In this document: one piece after another, positions 1 through 9,680 of the stretch
How positions within the stretch are numbered: the first letter of the stretch is position 1
How the letters are laid out: every line of letters begins with the position of its first letter
DNA from: Plantago ovata
Lineage: Eukaryota > Streptophyta > Magnoliopsida > Lamiales > Plantaginaceae
NCBI GenBank assembly: GCA_028274465.1
Contig: CM051455.1
Span: 70,228,985-70,292,984 of the forward strand
Reading direction: 5' to 3'
Length of the DNA: 64,000 nucleotides
Notes under the pieces: model-generated
Database searches by the model: none
What the model was told of the DNA's origin: nothing
Seen by the model: only the letters and a program-made list of their open reading frames with translations
Translations under genes and position numbers: made by a program

Positions 1-34
1 TCTTTAAGACAGCACGGAGCGAGATACTCGCCAT
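1..34 (-). CDS. Start of Copia-B gag (partial, runs off the left edge)
   Basis: Reading leftwards from an ATG at 34-32, the first 11 codons give MASISLRAVLK. This differs at one residue from the first 11 of the full Copia-B gag that starts at 51839 ([11 protein letters not shown], plus one change at the last position). The sequence upstream also matches the Copia-B leader. It is therefore the N-terminus of a second Copia-B gag whose body lies outside the window. Confidence 0.75.
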   Translation of the reverse strand, partial: MASISLRAVLK

Positions 35-595
35 TTTGGTTTTCCTAAGGAGAAATAGTATAGACCGAATATAATAAATCAACTATTGAAATACTATTTC
101 TAAATACACAGTCAACATAACTAAACAACAAGGTCCTTTAGCTGTTTAGCTTCCACTATTTTCACATATGATTGCCCCCAAAACAAACATACGGGTAATG
201 TCCAACAAGTTACCGTAGTGGCCAAGATCCAAATCCATACTATGCTATACTCCAACGGGGGCTGGTCGCATAGCATAATATGACCGGTAGGACTATCCAA
301 TTGCGTCACGCAACTCTTGGGTGTTAAATCTAATTTAACCTGATGTTCTACATATTGTACCTATCGAGGTCGCTAGATACAATATGCAGTAAGTTCTAAC
401 CATAGGCTTACTCTAATCTGACGATCACTGCGAGTCTGCAAGACGAGGTCGCCAATACAGGGAAATGCAATGAAAGTTCAGAATTAAAGCACCCCACGGA
501 AAGCATCTCAGAAACACATACGTATACATATTTCTGCACTTATATTGTTTGGGGCTTGTAGCTTGAGGGTTGTTATCAGTCATCTACAAACAAAT

Positions 596-752
596 AAGGG
601 CGCCGCCTACCCATCATACATGAGCGGTCTACACGTAATGGATGTCGCCTATCCATTCTAGTTCCAAACGCGGTCAAGCACATAATGGGCGCCGCCTACC
701 TATACATAAAAATATGCGTTCCGACAAATAAGAGGGCGCCGCCTACCCTCGC
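596..752 (-). repeat. Four-hairpin block of the Copia-B leader (copy 1)
   Basis: Four short inverted repeats share the central 7-mer GCCGCCT (plus strand; GTCGCCT in the second) at 599-612, 637-657, 685-703 and 732-750. The stems differ: GGG/CCC, AATGGAT/ATCCATT, ATGGG/CCTAT and GAGGG/CCCTC. A CGGTC motif follows each one. The same block recurs at 52413-52590 and 57949-58130. Confidence 0.8.
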
Positions 753-1321
753 ATGCATAGCGGTCGAACGGAAAGTAAAATACGTGGTATTTAAACATGC
801 ATTGTCAAACAATAGCATATTGAGCAAACAAACAAGTAGTAGCCTATGTGGATGCCAAATGACTTCATAATTTCATTATGAAAATTATAATCCCATACTT
901 TTAATCTCTATGAAAAATTGAAAATTTGGACTAGATTGAAAAATCGAAAATTCTATTGACCAGGTAGCAATTTTCGAAAAACCCAAAGGACTCAATTGTA
1001 ATTGACGAAACTCTGGAGGTGTTAAATCTAAAATTCAAAAGTAGAAAGACTTATTTGTAATAAACAATAAATTGATAAATCACAAATAAGCCCCTTGACT
1101 TAATACTAATTAAATTTAACCCCTCTAGTTAGCAATACAATTAAATCATATTTATATTCCAAATATAAAATTCAATCCTCAAAATTTCCAAAATTCAATT
1201 TTGGGTCCAACCCGGAAAAATATATATATATATATTATATATTATATACGGGGACGGGATCGAGTCCCGTCCCGTAGGGTGCCTGCGGCCGCAGGCACTG
1301 GCGCCTGCGGCACGCAGGCAC

Positions 1322-1404
1322 GGGAAAAGTGGTTTCATCAAAATCATACTCGATTAAACTTGATGTAACTGATTTGGCCATAGGAAAAGTGGTTTCATCA
1401 AAAT
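1322..1404. repeat. 22-bp direct repeat at the Copia-A / Copia-B break
   Basis: The 22 bases at 1322-1343 recur at 1383-1404 (both begin GGAAAAGTGG), 61 bp apart, next to the point where Copia-A and the Copia-B leader meet. In protein terms the motif DETTFP is present twice. It may mark a repair event that joined the two elements. Confidence 0.7.
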
Positions 1405-2120
1405 GGACATGTCTACACGTAATGAGTTTCTGGTTTGATAGATCAAGGCATTTATAACCCCGATGATCCGTCGGATAGCCCAAAAATACGCAAGGAGTGG
1501 AGCGATGTTGAAGTTTGCGAATGGTGGTGGAGGGGAAAAGAGGGTAACATAAGCATCCAAAGGTGCGAAGATGAGTGTAGACAGGAAGGCGATTATAGAG
1601 AACTTGGACGGGAGATTTATCGGAGAGGAGTTTACTAGGTAAAACGTTGAGGAGATATGTGGCCATACAAGGCTTGATGCCGAAACGAAGGTGGTAAGGA
1701 AGCATGGATGAGTAGGGTGCGAATGATATTATTAATTGACCGAATTTTGCGTTCGGCTTTGCCATTTTGGGAGAGGTATGGGGACAAGAAAAACGGAATG
1801 ACATGCCATTAGACTCACAAAATTGGCGAAAACAGTATTATCAAATTCGCCACCATTATCACATTGAACGGTCTTAATCTTCCGTTCGAATTGAGTAGAT
1901 ATATGAGAGTAAAATTTTTGAAAGATGGAGAAAACTTGGGATTTTTAGCAATAGGAAAAATCCACACAAAATTCGTAAAATCATCCAAAAATAAGACATA
2001 ATATTTATGGCCAGAGGAACTCAAAGTCGGAGAAGTCCAAATATCACTATGTATTATATCAAAAGGCATGCATGTGCTAGAATTTGATGGCACAAAAGGA
2101 AGCTTAACTTGTTTGCCAAG

Positions 2121-2125
2121 AATAC
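2121..2125. repeat. Left target-site duplication of the composite (AATAC)
   Basis: AATAC sits directly left of the terminal TGTAAC at 2126 and is repeated at 20809-20813 directly right of GTTACA. Dropping the insert and one copy restores the Copia-A frame (TCQSCI|LGKQVK). Confidence 0.9.
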
Positions 2126-2406
2126 TGTAACGACCCGACCAATCCGGCCGGCGTGGTTAATCATGGGCGCTCTCCGGGGTGATATGCTGGCCCCACAGAC
2201 CAACACGGGTTCTAATCCGCACACTTTGTCCTCACTCGTGCGCGCACCGGGAACTTCCCAGTGGGTCACCCATCCTAGAATTGCTCCAGAGCAAGCACGC
2301 TTAACTCTGAAGTTCTTCTAGGTGGATTCCCGAAAAGAAAGGTGCACCTTGTTAGTATGAGTAGCGTTCTCAACCCTTTTAAGCCTCTGAAATCTGGGGC
2401 GTTACA
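2126..2406 (-). mobile_element. Cassandra LTR 1, the outermost, at the target junction
   Basis: A 281-bp LTR whose left edge forms the boundary of the whole composite. On the minus strand it runs from TGTAACGCCCC at 2406 to CGTTACA at 2126. It includes the 5S-derived block at about 2250-2306. Confidence 0.88.
2252..2306 (-). promoter_or_regulatory. 5S-rRNA-type internal Pol III promoter in Cassandra LTR
   Basis: On the minus strand 2306-2292 reads AGTTAAGCGTGCTTG, identical to box A of plant 5S rRNA. After it, TAGGATGGGTGACC and CTGGGAAGTT (2277-2252) match the box C region. From the start of box A to GGATGGG is 31 bases, the same as in plant 5S genes. The sequence between and around the boxes has diverged from 5S. 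The block recurs in every LTR of the array and at 17817-18097. It should drive Pol III transcripts on the minus strand. Confidence 0.85.
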
Positions 2407-2592
2407 ATCACCCCCTCTTAAATTGCGCAATGTCCTCGTTGCGCGCTGTCCCGAGACCAACCATCCGTGCAGGATTCTAGAGGTGGCCCCTCCAGGCTCA
2501 AGAGGTGGCTCCCACCGTCGATACGGTGTAGCACTTTGCCCCGGATGGCACTTAGTTCCTGCAGTTCCGGATAGTCCCGCTCTGATACCATT
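2407..2592 (-). other. Cassandra internal domain type A with primer site (representative)
   Basis: A 186-bp non-coding spacer between LTRs, also at 3306-3491, 4205-4390, 5104-5289, 6003-6188 and 6902-7087. On the minus strand it opens with AA then TGGTATCAGAGC (the initiator tRNA-Met primer site, 2590-2579). It ends in the purine tract AGAGGGGGTGAT next to the following LTR. It contains GCGCAACG / CGTTGCGC inverted repeats. Confidence 0.85.
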
Positions 2593-5500
2593 TGTAACGA
2601 CCCGACCAATCCGGTCGGCGTGGTTACTCATGGGCGCTCTCCGGGGTGATATGCTGGCCCCACAGACCAACACGGGTTCTAATCCGCGCACTTTGTTCTC
2701 ACTCGTGCGCGCACCGGGAACTTCCCAGTGGGTCACCCATACTAGAATTGCTCCAGAGCAAGCACGCTTAACTCTAAAGTTTTTCTAGGTGGATTCCCGA
2801 AAAGAAAGGTGTACCTTGATGGTATGAGTAGCGTTCTCAACCCTTTTAAGCTTCTGAAATCTGGGGCGTTACAATCTACCCCCTTAAAGCCTCGACGTCC
2901 TCGTCGAGCGCATTAAGTGGTGGGGGTGACAAACTGACAATAACCTTTACCAACCGTCCACCCGATGCGGGCTTTGGGTTGATCTAGGCTCTGATACCAC
3001 TTGTAACGACCCGACCCACTAACGGGCCGAGACCCAGCCCAACGGGCCGGCAAGGTTACTCATGGACGCTCTCCGGGGTGATATGCTGGCCCCACAGACC
3101 AACACGGGTTCTAATCCGTGTACTTTGTCCTCACTCGTGCGCGCACCGGGAACTTCCCAGTGGGTCACCCATTCTAGAATTGCTCCAGAGCAAGCACGCT
3201 TAACTCTGAAGTTCTTCTAGGTGGATTTCCGTAAAGAAAGGTGCACCTTGTTGGTATGAGTAGCGTTCTCAACCATTTTAAGCCTCTGAAATCTGGGGCG
3301 TTACAATCACCCCCTCTTAAATTGCGCAACGTCCTCGTTGCGCACTGTCCCGAGACCAACCATCCGTGCAGGATTCTAGAGGTGGCCCCTCCAGGCTCAA
3401 GAGGTGGCTCCCACCGTCGATACGGTGTAGCACTTTGCCCCGGATGGCACTTAGTTCCTGCAGTTCCGGATAGTCCCGCTCTGATACCATTTGTAACGAC
3501 CCGACCAATCCGGTCGGCGTGGTTACTCATGGGCGCTCTCCGGGGTGATATGCTGGCCCCACAGACCAACACGGGTTCTAATCCGCGCACTTTGTCCTCA
3601 CTCGTGCGCGCACCGGGAACTTTCCAGTGGGTCACCCATACTAGAATTGCTCCAGAGCAAGCACGCTTAACTCTAAAGTTTTTCTAGGTGGATTCCCGAA
3701 AAGAAAGGTGTACCTTGATGGTATGAGTAGCGTTCTCAACCCTTTTAAGCTTCTGAAATCTGGGGCGTTACAATCTACCCCCTTAAAGCCTCGACGTCCT
3801 CGTCGAGCGCATTAAGTGGTGGGGGTGACAAACTGACAATAACCTTTACCAACCGTCCACCCGATGCGGGCTTTGGGTTGATCTAGGCTCTGATACCACT
3901 TGTAACGACCCGACCCACTAACGGGCCGAGACCCAGCCCAACGGGCCGGCAAGGTTACTCATGGACGCTCTCCGGGGTGATATGCTGGCCCCACAGACCA
4001 ACACGGGTTCTAATCCGTGTACTTTGTCCTCACTCGTGCGCGCACCGGGAACTTCCCAGTGGGTCACCCATTCTAGAATTGCTCCAGAGCAAGCACGCTT
4101 AACTCTGAAGTTCTTCTAGGTGGATTTCCGTAAAGAAAGGTGCACCTTGTTGGTATGAGTAGCGTTCTCAACCATTTTAAGCCTCTGAAATCTGGGGCGT
4201 TACAATCACCCCCTCTTAAATTGCGCAACGTCCTCGTTGCGCACTGTCCCGAGACCAACCATCCGTGCAGGATTCTAGAGGTGGCCCCTCCAGGCTCAAG
4301 AGGTGGCTCCCACCGTCGATACGGTGTAGCACTTTGCCCCGGATGGCACTTAGTTCCGGCAGTTCCGGATAGTCCCGCTCTGATACCATTTGTAACGACC
4401 CGACCAATCCGGTCGGCGTGGTTACTCATGGGCGCTCTCCGGGGTGATATGCTGGCCCCACAGACCAACACGGGTTCTAATCCGTGCACTTTGTTCTCAC
4501 TCGTGCGCGCACAGGGAACTTCCCAGTGGGTCACCCATCCTTGAATTGCTCCAGAGCAAGCACGCTTAACTCTAAAGTTCTTCTAGGTGGATTCCCGAAA
4601 AGAAAGGTGCACCTTGATGGTATGAGTAGCGTTCTCAACCCTTTTAAACTTCTGAAATCTGGGGCGTTACAATCTACCCCCTTAAAGCCTCGACGTCCTC
4701 GTCGAGCGCATTGAGTGGTGGGGGTGACAAACTGACAATAACCTTTACCAACCGTCCACCCGATGCGGGCTTTGGGTTGATCTAGGCTCTGATACCACTT
4801 GTAACGACCCGACCCACTAACGGGCCGAGACCCAGCCCAACGGGCCGGCAAGGTTACTCATGGGCGCTCTCCGGGGTGATATGCTGGCCCCACAGACCAA
4901 CACGGGTTCTAATCCGTGCACTTTGTCCTCACTCGTGCGCGCACCGGGAACTTCTCAGTGGGTCACCCATTCTAGAATTGCTCCAGAGCAAGCACGCTTA
5001 ACTCTGAAGTTCTTCTAGGTGGATTTCCGTAAAGAAAGGTGCACCTTGTTGGTATGAGTAGCGTTCTCAACCATTTTAAGCCTCTGAAATCTGGGGCGTT
5101 ACAATCACCCCCTCTTAAATGGCGCAACGTCCTCGTTGCGCACTGTCCCGAGACCAACCATCCGTGCAGGATTCTAGAGGTGCCCCCTCCAGGCTCAAGA
5201 GGTGGCTCCCACCGTCGATACGGTGTAGCACTTTGCCCCGGATGGCACTTAGTTCCTGCAGTTCCGGATAGTCCCGCTCTAATACCATTTGTAACGACCC
5301 GACCAATCCGGTCGGCGTGGTTACTCATGGGCGCTCTCCGGGGTGATATGCTGGCCCCACAGACCAACACGGGTTCTAATCCGTGCACTTTGTCCTCACT
5401 CGTGCGCGCACAGGGAACTTCCCAGTGGGTCACCCATCCTAGAATTGCTCCAGAGCAAGCACGCTTAACTCAAAAGTTCTTCTAGGTGGATTCCCGAAAA

Positions 5501-7087
5501 GAAAGGTGCACCTTGATGGTATGAGTAGCGTTCTCAACCCTTTTAAACTTCTGAAATCTGGGGCGTTACAATCTACCCCCTTAAAGCCTCGACGTCCTCG
5601 TCGAGCGCATTAAGTGGTGGGGGTGACAAACTGACAATAACCTTTACCAACCGTCCACCCGATGCGGGCTTTGGGTTGATCTAGGCTCTGATACCACTTG
5701 TAACGACCCGACCCACTAACGGGCCGAGACCCAGCCCAACGGGCCGGCAAGGTTACTCATGGGCACTCTCCGGGGTGATATGCTGGCCCCACAGACCAAC
5801 ACGGGTTCTAATCCGTGCACTTTGTCCTCACTCGTGCGCGCACCGGGAACTTCCCAGTGGGTCACCCATTCTAGAATTGCTCCAGAGCAAGCACGCTTAA
5901 CTCTGAAGTTCTTCTAGGTGGATTTCCGTAAAGAAAGGTGCACCTTGTTGGTATGAGTAGCGTTCTCAACCATTTTAAGCCTCTGAAATCTGGGGCGTTA
6001 CAATCACCCCCTCTTAAATTGCGCAACGTCCTCGTTGTGCGCTGTCCCGAGACCAACCATCCGTGCAGGATTCTAGAGGTGGCCCCTCCAGGCTCAAGAG
6101 GTGGCTCCCACCGTCGATACGGGGTAGCACTTTGCCCCGGATGGCACTTAGTTCCTGCAGTTCCGGATAGTCCCGCTCTGATACCATTTGTAACGACCCG
6201 ACCAATCCGGTCGGCGTGGTTACTCATGGGCGCTCTCCGGGGTGATATGCTTGCCCCACAGACCAACACGGGTTCTAATCCGTGCACTTTGTCCTCATTC
6301 GTGCGCGCACAGGGAACTTCCCAGTGGGTCACCCATCCTTGAATTGCTCCAGAGCAAGCACGCTTAACTCTAAAGTTCTTCTAGGTGGATTCCCGAAAAG
6401 ATAGGTGCACCTTGATGGTATGAGTAGCGTTCTCAACCCTTTTAAACTTCTGAAATCTGGGGCGTTACAATCTACCCCCTTAAAGCCTCGACGTCCTCGT
6501 CGAGCGCATTAAGTGGTGGGGGTGACAAACTGACAATAACATTTACCAACCGTCCACCGGATGCGGGCTTTGGGTTGATCTAGGCTTTGATACCACTTGT
6601 AACGACATGGCCCACTAACGGGCTGAGACCCAGCCCAACGGGCCGACAAGGTTACTCATGGGCGCTCTCCGGGGTGATATGCTGGCCCCACAGACCAACA
6701 CGGGTTCTAATCCGTGCACTTTGTCCTCACTCGTGCGCGCACCGGGAACTTCCCAGTGGGTCACCCATTCTAGAATTGCTCCAGAGCAAGCACGCTTAAC
6801 TCTGAAGTTCTTCTAGGTGGATTTCCGTAAAGAAAGGTGCACCTTGTTGGTATGAGTAGCGTTCTCAACCATTTTAAGCCTCTGAAATCTGGGGCGTTAC
6901 AATCACCCCCTCTTAAATTGCGCAACGTCCTCGTTGTGCGCTGTCCCGAGACCAACCATCCGTGCAGGATTCTAGAGGTGGCCCCTCCAGGCTCAAGAGG
7001 TGGCTCCCACCGTCGATACGGTGTAGCACTTTGCCCCGGATGGCACTTAGTTCCTGCAGTTCCGGATAGTCCCGCTCTGATACCATT
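2593..7087. repeat. 899-bp higher-order repeat, five exact-length units
   Basis: Each unit is a short LTR (281), internal B (128), long LTR (304) and internal A (186), total 899 bp. Units start at 2593, 3492, 4391, 5290 and 6189, so the length is unchanged in five successive copies. Only scattered substitutions separate them, such as A/G at the box C flank and the CCC to CAC change at about 5180. Such uniformity points to recent unequal exchange or rolling amplification of a two-element unit rather than independent insertions. Confidence 0.9.
2874..3001 (-). other. Cassandra internal domain type B with primer site (representative)
   Basis: A 128-bp non-coding spacer, also at 3773-3900, 4672-4799, 5571-5698, 6470-6597, 7369-7496, 8087-8215 and 18098-18226. 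On the minus strand it begins with TGGTATCAGAGCC (primer site) and ends in AAGGGGGTAGAT (purine tract) before the next LTR. It holds CGACG/CGTCG inverted repeats like those of type A but is otherwise unrelated, so two Cassandra subfamilies alternate. Confidence 0.85.
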
Positions 7088-8495
7088 TGTAACGACCCGA
7101 CCAATCCGGCCGGCGTGGTTACTCATGGGCGCTCTCCGGGGTGATATGCTGGCCCCACAGACCAACACGGGTTCTAATCCGTGCACTTTGTCTTCACTCG
7201 TGCGCGCACCGGGAACTTCCCAGTGGGTCACCCATCCTTGAATTGCTCCAGAGCAAGCACGCTTAACTCTAAAGTTCTTCTAGGTGGATTCCCGAAAAGA
7301 AAGGTGCACCTTGATGGTATGAGTAGCGTTCTCAACACTTTTAAGCTTCTGAAATCTGGGGCGTTACAATCTACCCCCTTAAAGCCTCGACGTCCTCGTC
7401 GAGCGCATTAAGTGGTGGGGGTGACAAACTGACAATAACCTTTACCAACCGTCCACCTGATGCGGGCTTTGGGTTGATCTAGGCTTTGATACCACTTGTA
7501 ACGACCTGGCCCACTAACGGGCTGAGACCCAGCCCAACGGGCCGACAAGGTTACTCATGGGTGCTCTCTGGGGTGATATGCTGGCCCCACAGAACAACAC
7601 GGGTTCTAATCCGCGCACTTTGTCCTCACTCGTGCGCGCACCGGGAACTTCCCAGTGGGTCACCCATCCTAGAATTGCTCCAGAGCAAGCACGCTTAACT
7701 CTGAAGTTCTTCTAGGTGGATTCCCGAAAAGAAATGTGCACCTTGTTGGTATGAGTAGCGTTCTCAATCATTTTAAGCCTCTGAAATCTGGGGCGTTACA
7801 ATTTTTGTAACGACCCGACCAATCCGGCCGGCGTGGTTACTAATGGGCGCTCTCCGGGGTGATATGCTGGCCCCACAGACCAACACGGGTTCTAATCCCC
7901 GTACTTTGTCCTCACTCGTGCGCGCACCGGGAACTTCCCAGTGGGTCACCCATCCTAGAATTGTTCCAGAGCAAGCACGCTTAATTCTGAAGTTCTTCTA
8001 GGTGGATTTCCGAAAAGAAAGGTGCACCTTGATGGTATGAGTAGCGTTCTCAACCCTTTTAAGCTTCTGAAATCTGGGGCGTTACAATCTACCCCCCTTA
8101 AAGCCTCGACGTCCTCGTCGAGCGCCTTAAGTGGTGGGGGTGACAAACTGACAATAACCTTTAACAACCGTCCACCCGATGCGGGCTTTGGGTTGATCTA
8201 GGCTCTGATACCATTTGTAACGACCCGACCAATCCGGCCGGTGTGGTTACTCATGGGCGCTCTCCGGGGTGATATGCTGGCCCCACAGACCAACACGTGT
8301 TCTAATCCGCGCACTTTGTCCTCACTCGTGCGCGCACCGGGAACTTCCCGTGGGTCACCCATCCTAGAATTGCTCCAGAGCAAGCACGCTTAACTCTGAA
8401 GTTCTTCTAGGTGGATTTCCGAAAAGAAAGGTGCACCTTGATGGTATGAGTAGCGTTCTCAACCCTTTTAAGCTTCTGAAATCTGGGGCGTTACA
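7088..8495. repeat. Degenerate end of the Cassandra array
   Basis: After the sixth short LTR (7088-7368), internal B and a long LTR (7497-7800), the type A spacer is reduced to five bases (7801-7805), so two LTRs almost touch. A short LTR (7806-8086), a type B spacer and a last short LTR (8216-8495) follow. That LTR meets the inverted Gyp-1 LTR across only eight bases (8496-8503, ATTCCAAC), which begin as a Gyp-1 style primer site read on the minus strand. Confidence 0.85.
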
Positions 8496-8503
8496 ATTCC
8501 AAC

Positions 8504-9050
8504 TGTAACGGTACCGGTTTTGAAAACAAAATATTTTCTTGAAAAGGAAAATCGAAAAATACTTTAATAACAACGGTCGGCAATAAATGCCCAAAATAAA
8601 CTTTGATGCGCACAGCGCTAACAGAAACAAATGAATATCCAACAATAACTCAAGTTCAAATGAACAACGAATGAAAACAATAAAAGTGTATCTTCTTATT
8701 TTGAAAAGAAACCCGTGACACCCCAGACCCTTCTCTCAGTCGCTGGCATCCTAGTCACGCACATCCTCAGCAGCGTCTGGAAGGAAGGAATTTTGAAAAA
8801 AACAAAAGAGTGTGAGATAAAGGATCTCAGTTAGGTTCTAAGTTAAAACAGAAAGTAAACAGTTTTAAAAACAAAAAAAAATCCTTTTCAGAAAAACGAA
8901 CAAACAGAACTGAACACATATAACAGATTAACAGAGCAGATACGTTGTAGACCGTTGGTGCAGCCCGCCTTATTGCTCCTACTCCCAGAATGCCCTTATA
9001 ACTCCCTCCAGAGGATGCATAACTCCGGACAGAAACAGAAACCCCCGTGT
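8504..9050 (-). mobile_element. Inverted Gyp-1 LTR fragment
   Basis: From TGTAACGGTACC at 8504 this copies the first 547 bp of the complete inverted LTR at 18227 with only a few differences. It is the 3' part of the Gyp-1 LTR in minus orientation. It is cut at 9047-9050 and joined, through shared GT bases, to a direct-orientation fragment, forming a large foldback. Confidence 0.88.
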
Positions 9051-9406
9051 TTTTAAAACCGATTACTTTCTGTTTAACTTAGAACCTCACTGAGATCCTT
9101 TATCTCACACTCTTTTGTTTTCCAAAATTCCTTCCTTCCAGATGTTGCTGAGGATGTGCGTGACTAGGATGCCAGCGACTGAGAGAAGGGTCTGGGGTGT
9201 CACGGGTTTCTTTTCAAAATAAGAAGATACACTATTATTGTCTTCATTCGTTGTCTATTCGAACTTGAGTTGTCGTTGGATATTATTTATCATTGTTAGT
9301 GTCAAAGATTATTTTGGCATTTATTGCCGACCGTTGTTATTAAAGTATTTTTCGTTTTTTTCCTTTTCAAGAAAATATTTTGGTTTTCAAAACCGGTACC
9401 GTTATA
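9049..9406 (+). mobile_element. Truncated 5' LTR of Gyp-1
   Basis: These 358 bp match the last part of the 3' LTR (17226-17583) and end in GTTATA where the 3' LTR has GTTACA. Most of the 5' LTR, including its promoter, is missing, so this copy probably cannot start its own full-length transcript from here. Together with 8504-8860 it forms inverted arms of about 350 bp around a spacer of about 200 bp. Confidence 0.88.
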
Positions 9407-9407
9407 G

Positions 9408-9425
9408 TTGGTATCAGAGCTTGAG
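9408..9425 (+). promoter_or_regulatory. Gyp-1 primer-binding site (tRNA-Met)
   Basis: TTGGTATCAGAGCTTGAG follows the 5' LTR after one or two bases. TGGTATCAGAGC is the usual plant initiator tRNA-Met primer site. Confidence 0.85.
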
Positions 9426-9680
9426 TTCAAACTCGAGCTTGCTAGGATAGGATCTTTTTACCTTTGGGGTGTGTGTGAGGGTCCGAGTCGCTGGTTAGGT
9501 CTTGTATTTTCTGTTGCTTTTCTGATTCGAGTCTTACGTACTAACCTTGAACCGTCTCTTCATCTTCTCTGTTCTGTTTCTGACTACCTTTGACCCGTTC
9601 TGAAACCGTTGACCTTCCGTGGTTGTTTGATTCTGACGTAGATATTAACTAGTTAACTACGCGTGTGCTTACAGATAGGT

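Larger units (their letters stand above)
1..1321 (-). mobile_element. Copia-B leader fragment (second copy)
   Basis: This stretch matches 51812-53000, the long untranslated leader between primer site and gag of the full Copia-B, including the hairpin block, the AT-rich part and the GC-rich palindromic part (1250-1321). The primer-binding site and LTR expected to the right are absent: the match stops near 1321 where Copia-A integrase sequence begins. It is thus a truncated copy that continues leftwards out of the window. Differences from 51812-53000 are scattered, including a block at about 900-1060 absent from the other copy. The minus-strand 62-residue frame at 121-309 is not conserved and is not called. 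Confidence 0.85.
1322..2125 (-). pseudogene. Copia-A integrase segment (decayed)
   Basis: In minus-strand reading this is the integrase part of a copia polyprotein. It opens with the conserved GK tail of the pre-integrase zinc domain (2120-2095), then the core around HSDIWTSP and FLDDFTNFVWIF (about 2060-1960). It continues with the downstream domain containing YLLNVLPSK, FGCLCYP and FLGYP (about 1680-1480). Frameshifts divide it (changes near 1975 and 1815) and the E of the DDE triad is not in an intact frame. It joins in frame to 20814 onwards once the composite insertion is removed. Reverse transcriptase and RNase H are missing: the element breaks off at about 1322 against Copia-B leader. 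Confidence 0.88.
2126..8495 (-). repeat. Tandem Cassandra TRIM array, 15 LTRs
   Basis: Fifteen LTR copies, all in the same orientation, alternate with two kinds of short non-coding internal domain. LTRs lie at 2126-2406, 2593-2873, 3002-3305, 3492-3772, 3901-4204, 4391-4671, 4800-5103, 5290-5570, 5699-6002, 6189-6469, 6598-6901, 7088-7368, 7497-7800, 7806-8086 and 8216-8495. Each reads TGTAACGCCCC...GTTACA on the minus strand and contains a 5S-like promoter. Short LTRs are 280-281 bp and long ones 304 bp, the long form having a replaced 5'-plus-strand segment. The internals carry a tRNA-Met primer site beside one LTR and a purine tract beside the other, the minimal layout of a TRIM. No protein is encoded. 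Tandem Cassandra arrays are known in plants. Confidence 0.9.

Noticed and set aside
2252..2306. Genuine 5S rRNA genes
   Set aside because: Only boxes A and C and their spacing match 5S. The rest is LTR sequence with retrotransposon termini and primer sites, which fits Cassandra and not rDNA.
2275..7411. Many similar open frames of 134-153 codons on both strands in the Cassandra array
   Set aside because: They repeat with the LTR unit, lie across the 5S-like promoter and primer sites, and have no recognisable domain. They are by-products of a stop-poor repeated sequence.
2126..8495. CRISPR-like or centromeric satellite array
   Set aside because: Units are 899 bp, carry LTR ends, primer sites and purine tracts, and lie in a plant retrotransposon composite.
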